This document shows positions 1-5,808 of a stretch of 8,555 nt of DNA, one piece after another. The notes beneath the pieces were generated by a model. It worked only from the letters and a program-made list of their open reading frames with translations. It was not told where the DNA came from and ran no database searches. The stretch's first letter is position 1. The number at the start of each line of letters is the position of its first letter. Source of the DNA: Candidatus Rokuibacteriota bacterium (GTDB lineage Bacteria; Methylomirabilota; Methylomirabilia; Rokubacteriales; CSP1-6); the NCBI GenBank assembly GCA_016201575.1, contig JACQCN010000266.1, positions 1 to 8,555 of the forward strand, given 5' to 3'. The translations under genes were made by a program, and so were the position numbers.

Positions 1-237
1 CGCGCGGCCCCGCGGGGACCGCCCCCTGCGCCACCCGCCCGGTCGCGCCATCGCCGGTCGTGGATAATGCAGGCTAAAGCCCGCCCCGCGATTTTTCCAG
101 TACCGGCCGGCCGGGGGGCGACCTCAGCCTGGCACAACCGTGCCGGCCTGTCTCGTGCCGGCGCCGTCGTGTTCGTTTTTAGCCCCGATTTCCCCGTGTG
201 TTACGAGATGGCATCGTTCCTGCTGCTGTGACGGCGC

Positions 238-1062
238 ATGGCCGACATCAAGACGCTGCTGATAGTCGAGCACGACCCCGAGGTGGCCGAGGCGATGACC
301 GCCCACTTCGAGGACCTGGGCTACGCCGTCGACAGCTCGCGCGACGGCCTGGAGGCGATGCTGAAGATCCGCGAGGAGGCGCCGCGCGTGGTCCTGATGG
401 GGCTCACGACTCCGCGCCTCGGCGGCGTCGACGCGCTCCGCATGCTCCGCCGCTGGCAGCCGGACATGTCGATCGTCCTCACCGACTCCGATCGCCTGCC
501 CTGCCGGTCGAGCGAAGAGCGCGCGGGGCTCGAGAGCGAGTGGCAGACGCTGGACAAGCTCGTGGCCCTCGCCGCGTCGCCGCCACTCGCCCGCCACGAC
601 GCGGTCCACGCGCCCGCGCCCGTGATCGAACCGGCGCGGTCCGTCTCGCCGGAGCCACCGCGTGTGCTCGTCGTCGACGACCTCGAGGATGTGCGGGAGA
701 TGCTGCGCGACGTGCTCGAGGCCGAGGGCTACGCGGTGGAGGTGGCCCCGGACGCCCAGACGGCGACCGCCAAGGTGGGCACTCTGCGACCGCAGGTCGT
801 GCTGCTCGACATCGCGATGCCGGGGCTCTCCGGGATCTCCGCGCTCCAGCAGCTCCGCGCCCGGGACCCGAACCTCGGCGTCATCATGGTGACCGGCAAC
901 GGGGACGAGAGCATCGCGCGCCGGACGCTCGCGCTCGGGGCCTTCGACTACGTCACCAAGCCCGTCGACCTCGACTACCTGCGCCGGAGCATCGAGACGC
1001 TGCTGCTCATGCGCTCGCTGCTGCCCGACGCCGGGACCGCGCGCGCGTCCTTGGCGCTCTGA
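238..1062 (+). CDS. Response regulator with two receiver domains, the first degenerate
   Basis: The 274-residue protein has two CheY-like receivers and no DNA-binding or enzymatic output domain. The second receiver (about residues 141-258) is complete: acidic pair D147/D148, phospho-acceptor D191 in a VLLD context, T219, and K241 in a TKPVD motif. It should take a phosphoryl group from a histidine kinase. The first (about residues 5-85) starts like a receiver but has G55 (GGG at 400-402) where the phospho-Asp belongs in VLMGLTTP. Its last part, including a clear conserved Lys, is eroded, so it is probably a pseudo-receiver used for protein contact. A proline/alanine-rich linker (about 111-140) joins the two. 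The ATG at 238 is the first possible start because an in-frame TGA lies at 229-231. I see no clear Shine-Dalgarno. No kinase gene is adjacent. The domain assignment is firm; the pathway is unknown. Confidence 0.9.
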   Translation: MADIKTLLIVEHDPEVAEAMTAHFEDLGYAVDSSRDGLEAMLKIREEAPRVVLMGLTTPRLGGVDALRMLRRWQPDMSIVLTDSDRLPCRSSEERAGLESEWQTLDKLVALAASPPLARHDAVHAPAPVIEPARSVSPEPPRVLVVDDLEDVREMLRDVLEAEGYAVEVAPDAQTATAKVGTLRPQVVLLDIAMPGLSGISALQQLRARDPNLGVIMVTGNGDESIARRTLALGAFDYVTKPVDLDYLRRSIETLLLMRSLLPDAGTARASLAL

Positions 1063-1107
1063 CTTTCCCGGCCGGGTCCCTTCCAGCGTGACCACCCGCG
1101 CGTTCGA

Positions 1108-1126
1108 GGGCTGGCTTCGCCGGCCC
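1108..1126 (+). terminator. Hairpin downstream of the two-receiver regulator
   Basis: An 8-bp stem (arms 1108-1115 and 1119-1126) closes a TTC loop, 45 nt after the stop of the response regulator. The pair 1112/1122 is G-U in plus-strand RNA but would be A-C in minus-strand RNA, which fits plus-strand transcription. The bases that follow (GACCTTGTTC) are only mildly T-rich, so this is a weak intrinsic terminator or an end-stabilising hairpin. Confidence 0.45.
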
Positions 1127-1140
1127 GACCTTGTTCAAGG

Positions 1141-1257
1141 GGGATGCTCGAAGGGGGCGCCACCGGTCGCGTCGACAAATCCGGAGCGTGTCGGAATTAC
1201 CGCCGATCGAGCGCCGGCTTGGCCGGCGCAACGATCCCGGGGGAGGCTCGAAGGGGG
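1141..1257. repeat. Pair of direct repeats exactly 100 nt apart
   Basis: Positions 1141-1157 and 1241-1257 agree at 16 of 17 bases (GGGA, then T or G, then GCTCGAAGGGGG). The right copy forms one arm of the hairpin at 1248-1277. The left copy has no matching C-rich partner nearby, so it looks like an orphaned arm of the same hairpin family. This may be the trace of a duplicated terminator in the convergent gap. Confidence 0.4.
1211..1229. terminator. Perfect 8-bp hairpin in the convergent intergenic gap
   Basis: Arms 1211-1218 (GCGCCGGC) and 1222-1229 (GCCGGCGC) pair perfectly around a TTG loop. It lies between the ends of two converging transcription units, and its perfect pairing gives no strand preference. 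There is no T-run on either side. It may be a bidirectional end structure or simply a GC-rich palindrome. Confidence 0.3.
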
Positions 1258-1277
1258 GCGTCGAGGCCCCCCTCCGA
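1248..1277 (-). terminator. Terminator-like hairpin after the AOR/MoaD operon
   Basis: Arms 1248-1259 and 1266-1277 form a 12-bp stem with a 6-nt loop, starting 4 nt after the stop of the MoaD-like gene. One position (1251/1274) is A-C in plus-strand sense but G-U in minus-strand RNA, matching the operon's direction. The minus-strand 5' arm, TCGGAGGGGGGC, is identical to that of the hairpin at 6200-6226. No U-tract follows, so termination by this element alone is not certain. Confidence 0.6.
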
Positions 1278-1281
1278 TTGT

Positions 1282-1578
1282 CTACCCGCCCACGAACTGG
1301 CCGAGCAGCGCGACCCGATCCCCGGGGCGCACCCGCGAGTCGAGGCCGTGGCTCACGCCGAGCATCGCGTCGTTGACCAGCACCTCGATGTGCTCGCCGA
1401 GCTCGCCGCCCTGCCAGAGCGCCGCCTGCAGCTCGGGATAGCGCGCGGACAGGCCCTCCAGCACGCTGCGGACCGTGGAGTCGGGGCGCAGCGGCTCCTC
1501 GAACACCTTCCGGCCCGTCCCGTCGCCCCCGATGAACTTCGTGACCCAGGAGACGACTTCTACCGCGACCGTCCCCAC
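1282..1578 (-). CDS. MoaD/ThiS-family sulfur carrier protein of the AOR operon
   Basis: A 98-residue ubiquitin-fold protein ending in GQFVGG. The C-terminal Gly-Gly is the residue pair that is adenylated and thiocarboxylated in MoaD/ThiS proteins to donate sulfur, for MoaD when the dithiolene of molybdopterin is made. Other family marks are DSTVRSVLEGL (about 33-43), IEVLVND (about 64-70) and RPGDRVALL (about 84-92), all near the usual spacing. I place the start at the GTG 1578-1576, preceded by GAAGGA a few bases upstream; the next ATG is far inside the domain. The gene overlaps the end of the AOR gene by 19 nt, so the two are probably translationally coupled. It is likely a dedicated carrier for the tungsten/molybdenum pterin cofactor of that enzyme, like the MoaD-like genes found beside other AOR genes. 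A role as a general cellular MoaD or ThiS cannot be excluded. Confidence 0.85.
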   Translation of the reverse strand: MGTVAVEVVSWVTKFIGGDGTGRKVFEEPLRPDSTVRSVLEGLSARYPELQAALWQGGELGEHIEVLVNDAMLGVSHGLDSRVRPGDRVALLGQFVGG

Positions 1579-3476
1579 AGGTCCTTCGCCAGCCACTCGG
1601 CGCCGAGCGCCCGGCATGTCTCCGGCAGCGGCTTGCCCGTCTTGCGGTCGAAGCCGACCTCGGCGTACCAGGTGTCGAGCATCTTCTCCCACTGGTCCAT
1701 GACCGACTGCCCCTTGGCGGGCCCGTCGACCGGCGTCGAGGCGTAGCGCCTGGAGGGGTACTCCTTGTCGGGCGTGATGCCGCAGCGGAGGCTGCACGCG
1801 CGCAGGATGGCGCCGGTGCGGCGGCCGAAGCGCACGGCCTCGTCGACCGTGAAGTGCCAGCCGGTGGCGGCGCTGAGCGCGCGACACATGTTCTCGAGGC
1901 GGGTGCGCGTGGTGAAGATGCAGGCGCCGAGCGAGTCCTCGAACGCCAGCCGGCCGCGCAGCCCGGCCACCACCTTGGCGACGGCGACGCCGTCGAAGGG
2001 ATCGACGCGGGCCGTCACGCCCACCTCGGTCGGGTGCACCGGGTTGCCGGTCTCCAGCGTGCTCGTGCCCGACGTGATCGTGTCGAGCATCTCGTGCCAG
2101 CGCGCGCGGTGGTCGTGGCCGCGCGGCGTGGCCCCCTTCAGCGTGTAGACGGCGCAGTCTTGCGCGGGCGGGCCGAGCTTCTCGGCCGCCCGCTTGACGC
2201 CCTCGGCCAGGACGTCGCCGAAGCCGCGACGGGACACGATCAGGTCGAGCAGCTTCCGCGCGCCCTCGACGTCGCCCCAGCGCAGGTCGAAACCGAGCTG
2301 CGCGCGGGTGATGTAGCCCTTCTCCACGCACTCCATCGCCCACCCGCAGAGCCACCCGAACTCGTTCACGTCGACGCCCACGCGGTCCAGCTCGGTGTTG
2401 AGCCAGCTCACCGACTGGGGATCGGTGGCGCCGATCGTCCAGCCCGCGCCCGACCAGCCCTCGTACTCGGGCTCGTCGACGATCGCGCCCTTGTGCGGAC
2501 CGCTCCGGATGATCTGCATGTGGCAGTGGTGCATGCCGCAGGCGCTGCACTGGTGACCGCGGTGGTCGAACCCCTCGCGGAGCCTCGGCGCCTCCCACTG
2601 CGTCAGGTCGATCGCGGCCACGTTGGTCGTGTAGTTCCTGATCGGCAGCATGCCGATCTTGTGCAGGTTCACGACGCCCGACAGCGTGCCGTACTCGTAG
2701 AGCGAGCGCGCCGTCGGGTCGGTCTTCAGGTCGTGGCCGATGTCGTCGGCGACCTGGATCAGGCCGCGCGGGTCCGCCGCCCGGAGCCCGTGGGTGCCGC
2801 GCACGATCGCCACCGCCTTGAGCCGCTTCTTGCCCATGACGGCGCCGCAGCCGTTCTTCGAGGCCACGTGGCCGTAGTCGCCCTGGATGGCCGCGAAGCG
2901 CACCAGGTGCTCGCCGGCGGGCCCGATCGAGTACACGGAGAGATGGTGGCCGGCCAGCCCGTACTCGCGCGAGAGCTGGTCCTGCGTCTCCCAGGTGTCC
3001 TTGCCGACGAGCTTGGCGGCGTCCCGCAACTCCACCACGTCGTCGTTGATGTAGAGGTAGACCCACTTCTTGGCGATGCCCTGGACGACGATCGCGTCGT
3101 AGCCGGAGTACTTGAGGTTCGCGCCGAAGAAGCCGTTGGCCTGGGTCGAGGTGGGGCCGTTGGTGCCGGCGCCGCGGGTGACGACGGTGAGCCCGCCGGT
3201 GCCCCACACGGGCAGGCCCGCGAGCGGGCCCGTGGCCAGGACCAGTCGGTTGTCGGGATGATCCCAGCCGACCCGGGCCGGCACCTCGCGGTAGAGGATC
3301 ATCGCGCCGAGGCCGACGCCGCCGATCATCTCGCGCATGTCCTCCGGCGACCACGGCTCCGACCACACCTTGCCGGTGGTCAGGTTGATGCGGAGGAGCT
3401 TGCCGGCGTAGCCGCCGGGCAGCGCCACGGGCGCGACGGCCGGGCGCTTCTGCCTGGACGAGGCCGCTGTGGGCAT
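1560..3476 (-). CDS. Aldehyde:ferredoxin oxidoreductase family catalytic subunit (tungsten/molybdenum bispterin enzyme)
   Basis: The 638-residue product spans the AOR family. Its N-terminal domain (about 22-225) starts with GGYAGKLLRINLTTGK. It includes the pterin-binding stretches around residues 82-135 (GPLAG, GTGG, NGPTSTQANGFFG) and GHVASKNGCGAVMGKK (202-217). The C-terminal domains follow (about 235-620). Fe-S ligands are C310, C313 and C318, plus C519 in the EDSLGAC motif. The family catalyses oxidation of aldehydes to acids, or the reverse, at a W- or Mo-bispterin site near a [4Fe-4S] cluster in the cytoplasm. The cysteine triplet here is spaced CX2CX4C, one residue longer than the CX2CX3C I recall for the Pyrococcus enzyme. 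The ATG lies 4 nt after the upstream flavoprotein stop. Next to a four-cluster ferredoxin and an FAD/NAD(P)H oxidoreductase, it probably acts as the AorB-like subunit of an NAD-linked complex. The substrate and the choice of W or Mo cannot be read from sequence. Confidence 0.93.
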   Translation of the reverse strand: MPTAASSRQKRPAVAPVALPGGYAGKLLRINLTTGKVWSEPWSPEDMREMIGGVGLGAMILYREVPARVGWDHPDNRLVLATGPLAGLPVWGTGGLTVVTRGAGTNGPTSTQANGFFGANLKYSGYDAIVVQGIAKKWVYLYINDDVVELRDAAKLVGKDTWETQDQLSREYGLAGHHLSVYSIGPAGEHLVRFAAIQGDYGHVASKNGCGAVMGKKRLKAVAIVRGTHGLRAADPRGLIQVADDIGHDLKTDPTARSLYEYGTLSGVVNLHKIGMLPIRNYTTNVAAIDLTQWEAPRLREGFDHRGHQCSACGMHHCHMQIIRSGPHKGAIVDEPEYEGWSGAGWTIGATDPQSVSWLNTELDRVGVDVNEFGWLCGWAMECVEKGYITRAQLGFDLRWGDVEGARKLLDLIVSRRGFGDVLAEGVKRAAEKLGPPAQDCAVYTLKGATPRGHDHRARWHEMLDTITSGTSTLETGNPVHPTEVGVTARVDPFDGVAVAKVVAGLRGRLAFEDSLGACIFTTRTRLENMCRALSAATGWHFTVDEAVRFGRRTGAILRACSLRCGITPDKEYPSRRYASTPVDGPAKGQSVMDQWEKMLDTWYAEVGFDRKTGKPLPETCRALGAEWLAKDLWGRSR

Positions 3477-3480
3477 GGGT

Positions 3481-4800
3481 CTACACCGCCACTGGAGTAT
3501 CCCCGGGCGCCTTCGCGGGACGCCCGAGGACGGTTTCGGGGAGCAGCTTCGCCGTCGTCTTCGAGGCGATGAAGGCCGGCTTGACGTCGAACGGGTTCTT
3601 CCGGAGGTACTCCTTCCAGGAGCCCAGCGGAACCCCCGACTGGACCAGCCCCTTCAGCATGCCGATGTCGTTGGTGGTCCACACGTCGCTCGACCGGCCG
3701 AGGATCATCGCGCCCGTGAGCCGGTCGCCCGTGAAGAGGAGCTTGCGGTAGGCGGGGCGCTCGGCGCGGAGGCCGGTGAAGGTCTCGGCCTTGGCATCGT
3801 CCCAGGCGCCGAAGGAGGCGACGTCGAGGTGGCAGACCTCCACGATGTTCATGAGGAGGCTCCCCCGGTAGGTGACGTCGCGCCCCGCCATGTTGGCCCC
3901 GGCGACGCGCCCGTGCTCCTGGGCGGTGGGCTCGATGGCGTGGACGGTCGGCTGGCCGGTGACGAGGTCCCGGCCCTCCGCGACGTCGCCCGCCGCGTAC
4001 ACGTTGGGCACGATCGAGCGCAGCCGCTCGTCCACGACGACGCCGCGGTTGACGTGGACGCCCGCGCCCTTGAGCCACTCGAGGTTGGTCTTGATGCCCG
4101 TGGCCATGACGACGACGTCGCACACGATGTCGGGGCCGCTCTTGAACCGGAGCCGCGTGCGGCTCTTGGCGTCCTCGATCTTCGTCACCGCCGCCCCCGC
4201 GCGGATGGCCACGCCGTGGGCCTGGAGCCAGGCCTCGACGATCCCGGCGCCGGTCACGTCGATCATCCGCGGCAGGATGCGCGGCGCGATCTCGACGATG
4301 GTCAGCTTGGCGCCGAGGGCGAGGATCGAGTTCAGGATCGTGAAGGAGATGAAGCCGGCGCCGATCATCGCCACGTGGCGGCCCGGCCGCACCTGGGCGA
4401 TCACGCCGCGGGCCTCGTCGAGCGTCCAGAAGGAGTGGACGCCGGGCCCGTCCGCGCCCGGCACGGGCGCCCGCACCGCCGAGGAGCCGGTCGCGATCAG
4501 GCAGTCGTCGTAGCCGATGGTGGCGCCGTCGTCGAGCGTGCAGACGCTGCCCCGGGTGTCGAGGGACGCGGCCCGGCGGCCCACGTGGGTCTTCACGTTC
4601 CAGCGGGCGAGCAGCGCGGCCGTGGCCGTGAACACGTGCGACTCGGCGATCGAGCGGTCGAGATAGTACGGCAGGACCATGCGCGAGTACGGCCGCTCGG
4701 CCGAGACCAGCGTGATCTCCGAGGACTCGCGCTCCTCCTCACGGATCGTCCGGATGGCGTTGATGCCGGCGGTGCCGCCTCCGATGATCAGGTGTCTCAC
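3481..4800 (-). CDS. FAD-dependent NAD(P)H oxidoreductase, AOR-complex flavoprotein
   Basis: The 439-residue protein belongs to the two-dinucleotide-binding-domain flavoprotein family (rubredoxin reductase / NADH oxidase type). The FAD Rossmann motif is IIGGGTAG (5-12), LIATGSS is at 101-107, the NAD(P) Rossmann motif is MIGAGFIS (145-152), ATG is at 233-235, and the second FAD contact is YAAGD (268-272). A CxxC redox pair is absent, so it is not a disulfide reductase. I chose the GTG at 4800-4798 because the Rossmann motif starts right after it. The same frame stays open to a GTG at 4890, but those 30 extra residues look unconserved and cross a hairpin. The ferredoxin gene lies 123 nt upstream and the AOR gene 4 nt downstream. 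It probably passes electrons between the ferredoxin subunit and NAD(P)+, like AorC of the Aromatoleum enzyme. Cofactor preference for NAD or NADP is unknown. Confidence 0.88.
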   Translation of the reverse strand: MRHLIIGGGTAGINAIRTIREEERESSEITLVSAERPYSRMVLPYYLDRSIAESHVFTATAALLARWNVKTHVGRRAASLDTRGSVCTLDDGATIGYDDCLIATGSSAVRAPVPGADGPGVHSFWTLDEARGVIAQVRPGRHVAMIGAGFISFTILNSILALGAKLTIVEIAPRILPRMIDVTGAGIVEAWLQAHGVAIRAGAAVTKIEDAKSRTRLRFKSGPDIVCDVVVMATGIKTNLEWLKGAGVHVNRGVVVDERLRSIVPNVYAAGDVAEGRDLVTGQPTVHAIEPTAQEHGRVAGANMAGRDVTYRGSLLMNIVEVCHLDVASFGAWDDAKAETFTGLRAERPAYRKLLFTGDRLTGAMILGRSSDVWTTNDIGMLKGLVQSGVPLGSWKEYLRKNPFDVKPAFIASKTTAKLLPETVLGRPAKAPGDTPVAV

Positions 4801-4826
4801 GCGTTTCTCTCGTCGGCGGTCGCCAT
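4797..4826 (-). CDS. Possible nine-codon leader ORF coupled to the flavoprotein gene
   Basis: An ATG at 4826-4824 has AGGAG six bases upstream, one of the better ribosome sites in the window. It encodes MATADERNA and stops at TGA 4799-4797, which overlaps the GTG start of the flavoprotein gene in the form GTGA. The site could deliver ribosomes to the weaker GTG by termination-reinitiation. The alternative is that the AGGAG is chance, or that the large gene uses a GTG further upstream. Such a short ORF carries no coding evidence of its own. Confidence 0.3.
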   Translation of the reverse strand: MATADERNA

Positions 4827-4866
4827 GCACGTCTCCTGTCGATTCGGCCCCCTCGACATCAGCGAC

Positions 4867-4883
4867 GCCCGGCTCCGCCGGGC
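4867..4883 (-). other. Perfect hairpin inside the operon, between ferredoxin and flavoprotein genes
   Basis: Arms 4867-4872 (GCCCGG) and 4878-4883 (CCGGGC) enclose CTCCG. The 10-mer CGGCTCCGCC covering its loop recurs at 4901-4910. This 123-nt spacer is the only sizeable gap inside an otherwise overlapping operon. The hairpin could be a processing or stability element that adjusts the ratio of the subunits, or a dispersed GC-rich repeat. No U-tract follows, so I do not call it a terminator. Confidence 0.35.
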
Positions 4884-4923
4884 TTGCCACAGGGAACGCT
4901 CGGCTCCGCCTCGCCTCATCACC

Positions 4924-5391
4924 TCAGCCCACCACCAGGAGCCGGGCCGTCCGCTCACGGGCGAAGTCGCCGATCCAGTCCGTCGTCGCGGTGTCCTCGT
5001 AGGTGATGGCCGCCGTCGGGCAGGCGTCCGCGCAGGCGGGCGCGCCTCCGCAGAGGTCGCACTTGAAGGCCTTCCGCGTGTCGGGGTCGTAAAACATCGT
5101 CCCGTACGGGCAGGCGATCGTGCAGAGCTTGCAGCCGACGCACCTGTCGTCGACCACGTCCTTGGCGCCGGCGGCGTTGATCGTGATCGCCCCCACCGGG
5201 CAGGCCGTCATGCACCAGCCCTCGGCGCACTGGGTGCACGTGTACGGCGAGTACGAGGTGTGGCCTTCGAAGGGCGACACGCGGATCACCGACTTGGCCG
5301 GCTTGAACTCGCCCGTCTGCATGTACGAGCAGGCCAGCTCGCAGCGCAGGCAGCCCGTGCACTTCTCGGGGTGGAGCGCGAGGACTCTCAT
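4924..5391 (-). CDS. Ferredoxin-type subunit with four [4Fe-4S] clusters (AorA/HycB-like)
   Basis: The 155-residue protein has sixteen cluster cysteines in four groups: C11/14/17/21, C52/55/60/64, C84/87/90/94 and C111/114/120/124. This is the layout of four-cluster electron-transfer subunits of the HycB/DmsB/AorA type, and it has no signal peptide. It should be a cytoplasmic wire between the AOR active-site subunit and the flavoprotein encoded downstream. The ATG at 5391-5389 overlaps the TGA of the GYD gene (ATGA), which implies translational coupling; a GAGGAG stands about 12 nt upstream, further than ideal. The Cys groups are certain. The partner assignment comes from the operon and from the known composition of AorABC. 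No cysteine appears to be missing. Confidence 0.92.
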   Translation of the reverse strand: MRVLALHPEKCTGCLRCELACSYMQTGEFKPAKSVIRVSPFEGHTSYSPYTCTQCAEGWCMTACPVGAITINAAGAKDVVDDRCVGCKLCTIACPYGTMFYDPDTRKAFKCDLCGGAPACADACPTAAITYEDTATTDWIGDFARERTARLLVVG

Positions 5392-5720
5392 CGCGGCTTG
5401 GGGCTCCTCTTTCCGGTGTCGCGGCGGCCCCGGCCTCCCTCCAGCCGCGTGATGAACTGCTCGAGAGGGATCGCCGCCATCGTCATCATCTGCACCGAGC
5501 CCCGCGCGCCGAGCTCTATCGACACCCGCGAGACCGTCTCGTTGTCCGGCGCCTCGAGCACCGTGACGAAGTCGTAGGGCCCCAGCACGGCGTACTGCGA
5601 CCGGACCTTGGCGCCCATGCGTTCGACCTCGCGGTTGACCTTGCGGATCCAGCCCGGGCGCTCGAGCAGGACTTTGCGCCCCGACTCCGAGAGACTGCTC
5701 AGCAGGATGTAGAGGCCCAC
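5388..5720 (-). CDS. GYD-domain protein, first gene of the AOR operon
   Basis: A 110-residue protein matching the small GYD family: YILLSSLSESGRK near the N-terminus, SQYAVLGPYDFV (41-52) with the family's G-x-Y-D core, LEAPDNETV (55-63), and LGARGSVQMMTMAAIP (70-85). It ends in a basic tail (about 96-110) beyond the domain. Family members are ferredoxin-fold-like alpha/beta proteins of unknown biochemical role, often thought to form oligomers. I use the GTG at 5720-5718 because AGGAGGG lies 5 nt upstream of it. The reading frame stays open up to 5768, but that extension runs through the promoter and ribosome site. The gene overlaps the ferredoxin start by 4 nt, so it is made together with the AOR subunits. 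Its function there (assembly, regulation or substrate handling) is unknown. Confidence 0.85.
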   Translation of the reverse strand: MGLYILLSSLSESGRKVLLERPGWIRKVNREVERMGAKVRSQYAVLGPYDFVTVLEAPDNETVSRVSIELGARGSVQMMTMAAIPLEQFITRLEGGRGRRDTGKRSPKPR

Positions 5721-5725
5721 GGCGA

Positions 5726-5732
5726 CCCTCCT
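5726..5732 (-). promoter_or_regulatory. Strong Shine-Dalgarno that fixes the GYD start
   Basis: The minus strand reads AAAAAGGAGGGTCGCC and then GTG. AGGAGGG ends 5 nt before the GTG at 5720 and is the best ribosome site in the window. It overrides the longer open frame starting at 5768. Confidence 0.8.
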
Positions 5733-5745
5733 TTTTGCGAGCGGT

Positions 5746-5754
5746 AGTATATCA
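5746..5754 (-). promoter_or_regulatory. Extended -10 promoter of the AOR operon
   Basis: The minus strand reads TGATATACT at 5754-5746, an extended -10 (TGn) followed by TATACT, 5 of 6 to the sigma-70 consensus. It sits in an AT-rich island within very GC-rich DNA. A -35 is weak: TCGACC at 5776-5771 would give a 19-nt spacer, and GACCCC at 5774-5769 a 17-nt one. Transcription would start near 5739, giving a leader of about 19 nt that contains the Shine-Dalgarno. Confidence 0.5.
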
Positions 5755-5808
5755 TCGGGTTCGCCCACGGGGTCGAGTCGGGCCTCACATCCGCGGGCAG
5801 GCGAGGCG

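Noticed and set aside
130..145. Sigma-54-like -24/-12 site (TGGCAC then TGCC) upstream of the response regulator
   Set aside because: The spacing between GG and GC is 9, one base short of the strict 10, and the -12 element is poor. The GGCAC/GTGCC here also forms a small palindrome that explains the match.
1067..1076. CCCGGCCGGG palindrome right after the response regulator stop
   Set aside because: It has no loop and is expected by chance in such GC-rich DNA; the hairpin at 1108-1126 is a better candidate.
124..1095. A 323-residue minus-strand open frame opposite the two-receiver regulator
   Set aside because: Complement shadow. The plus-strand frame has the complete receiver motifs.
1282..3366. 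A 694-residue minus-strand open frame that ends as the MoaD-like protein, suggesting an AOR-MoaD or novel fusion
   Set aside because: Everything upstream of about 1578 is the shifted frame of the AOR gene (arginine/proline/alanine-rich, no domain). Only the last 98 codons are a real protein, with their own GTG.
1854..3572. A 572-residue plus-strand open frame opposite the AOR gene
   Set aside because: Same reason: a complement shadow of a well-supported gene, with no domain and no ribosome site.
4801..4890. A 30-residue N-terminal extension of the flavoprotein from GTG 4890
   Set aside because: It crosses a hairpin, has low-complexity text, no ribosome site at a proper distance, and the Rossmann motif starts naturally from GTG 4800.
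3469..5577. A 702-residue plus-strand open frame opposite the flavoprotein and ferredoxin genes
   Set aside because: It is antisense to genes with clear domains and has the Arg/Asp/Gly/Val-rich composition of GC-rich shadow frames. It also has no recognisable motif.
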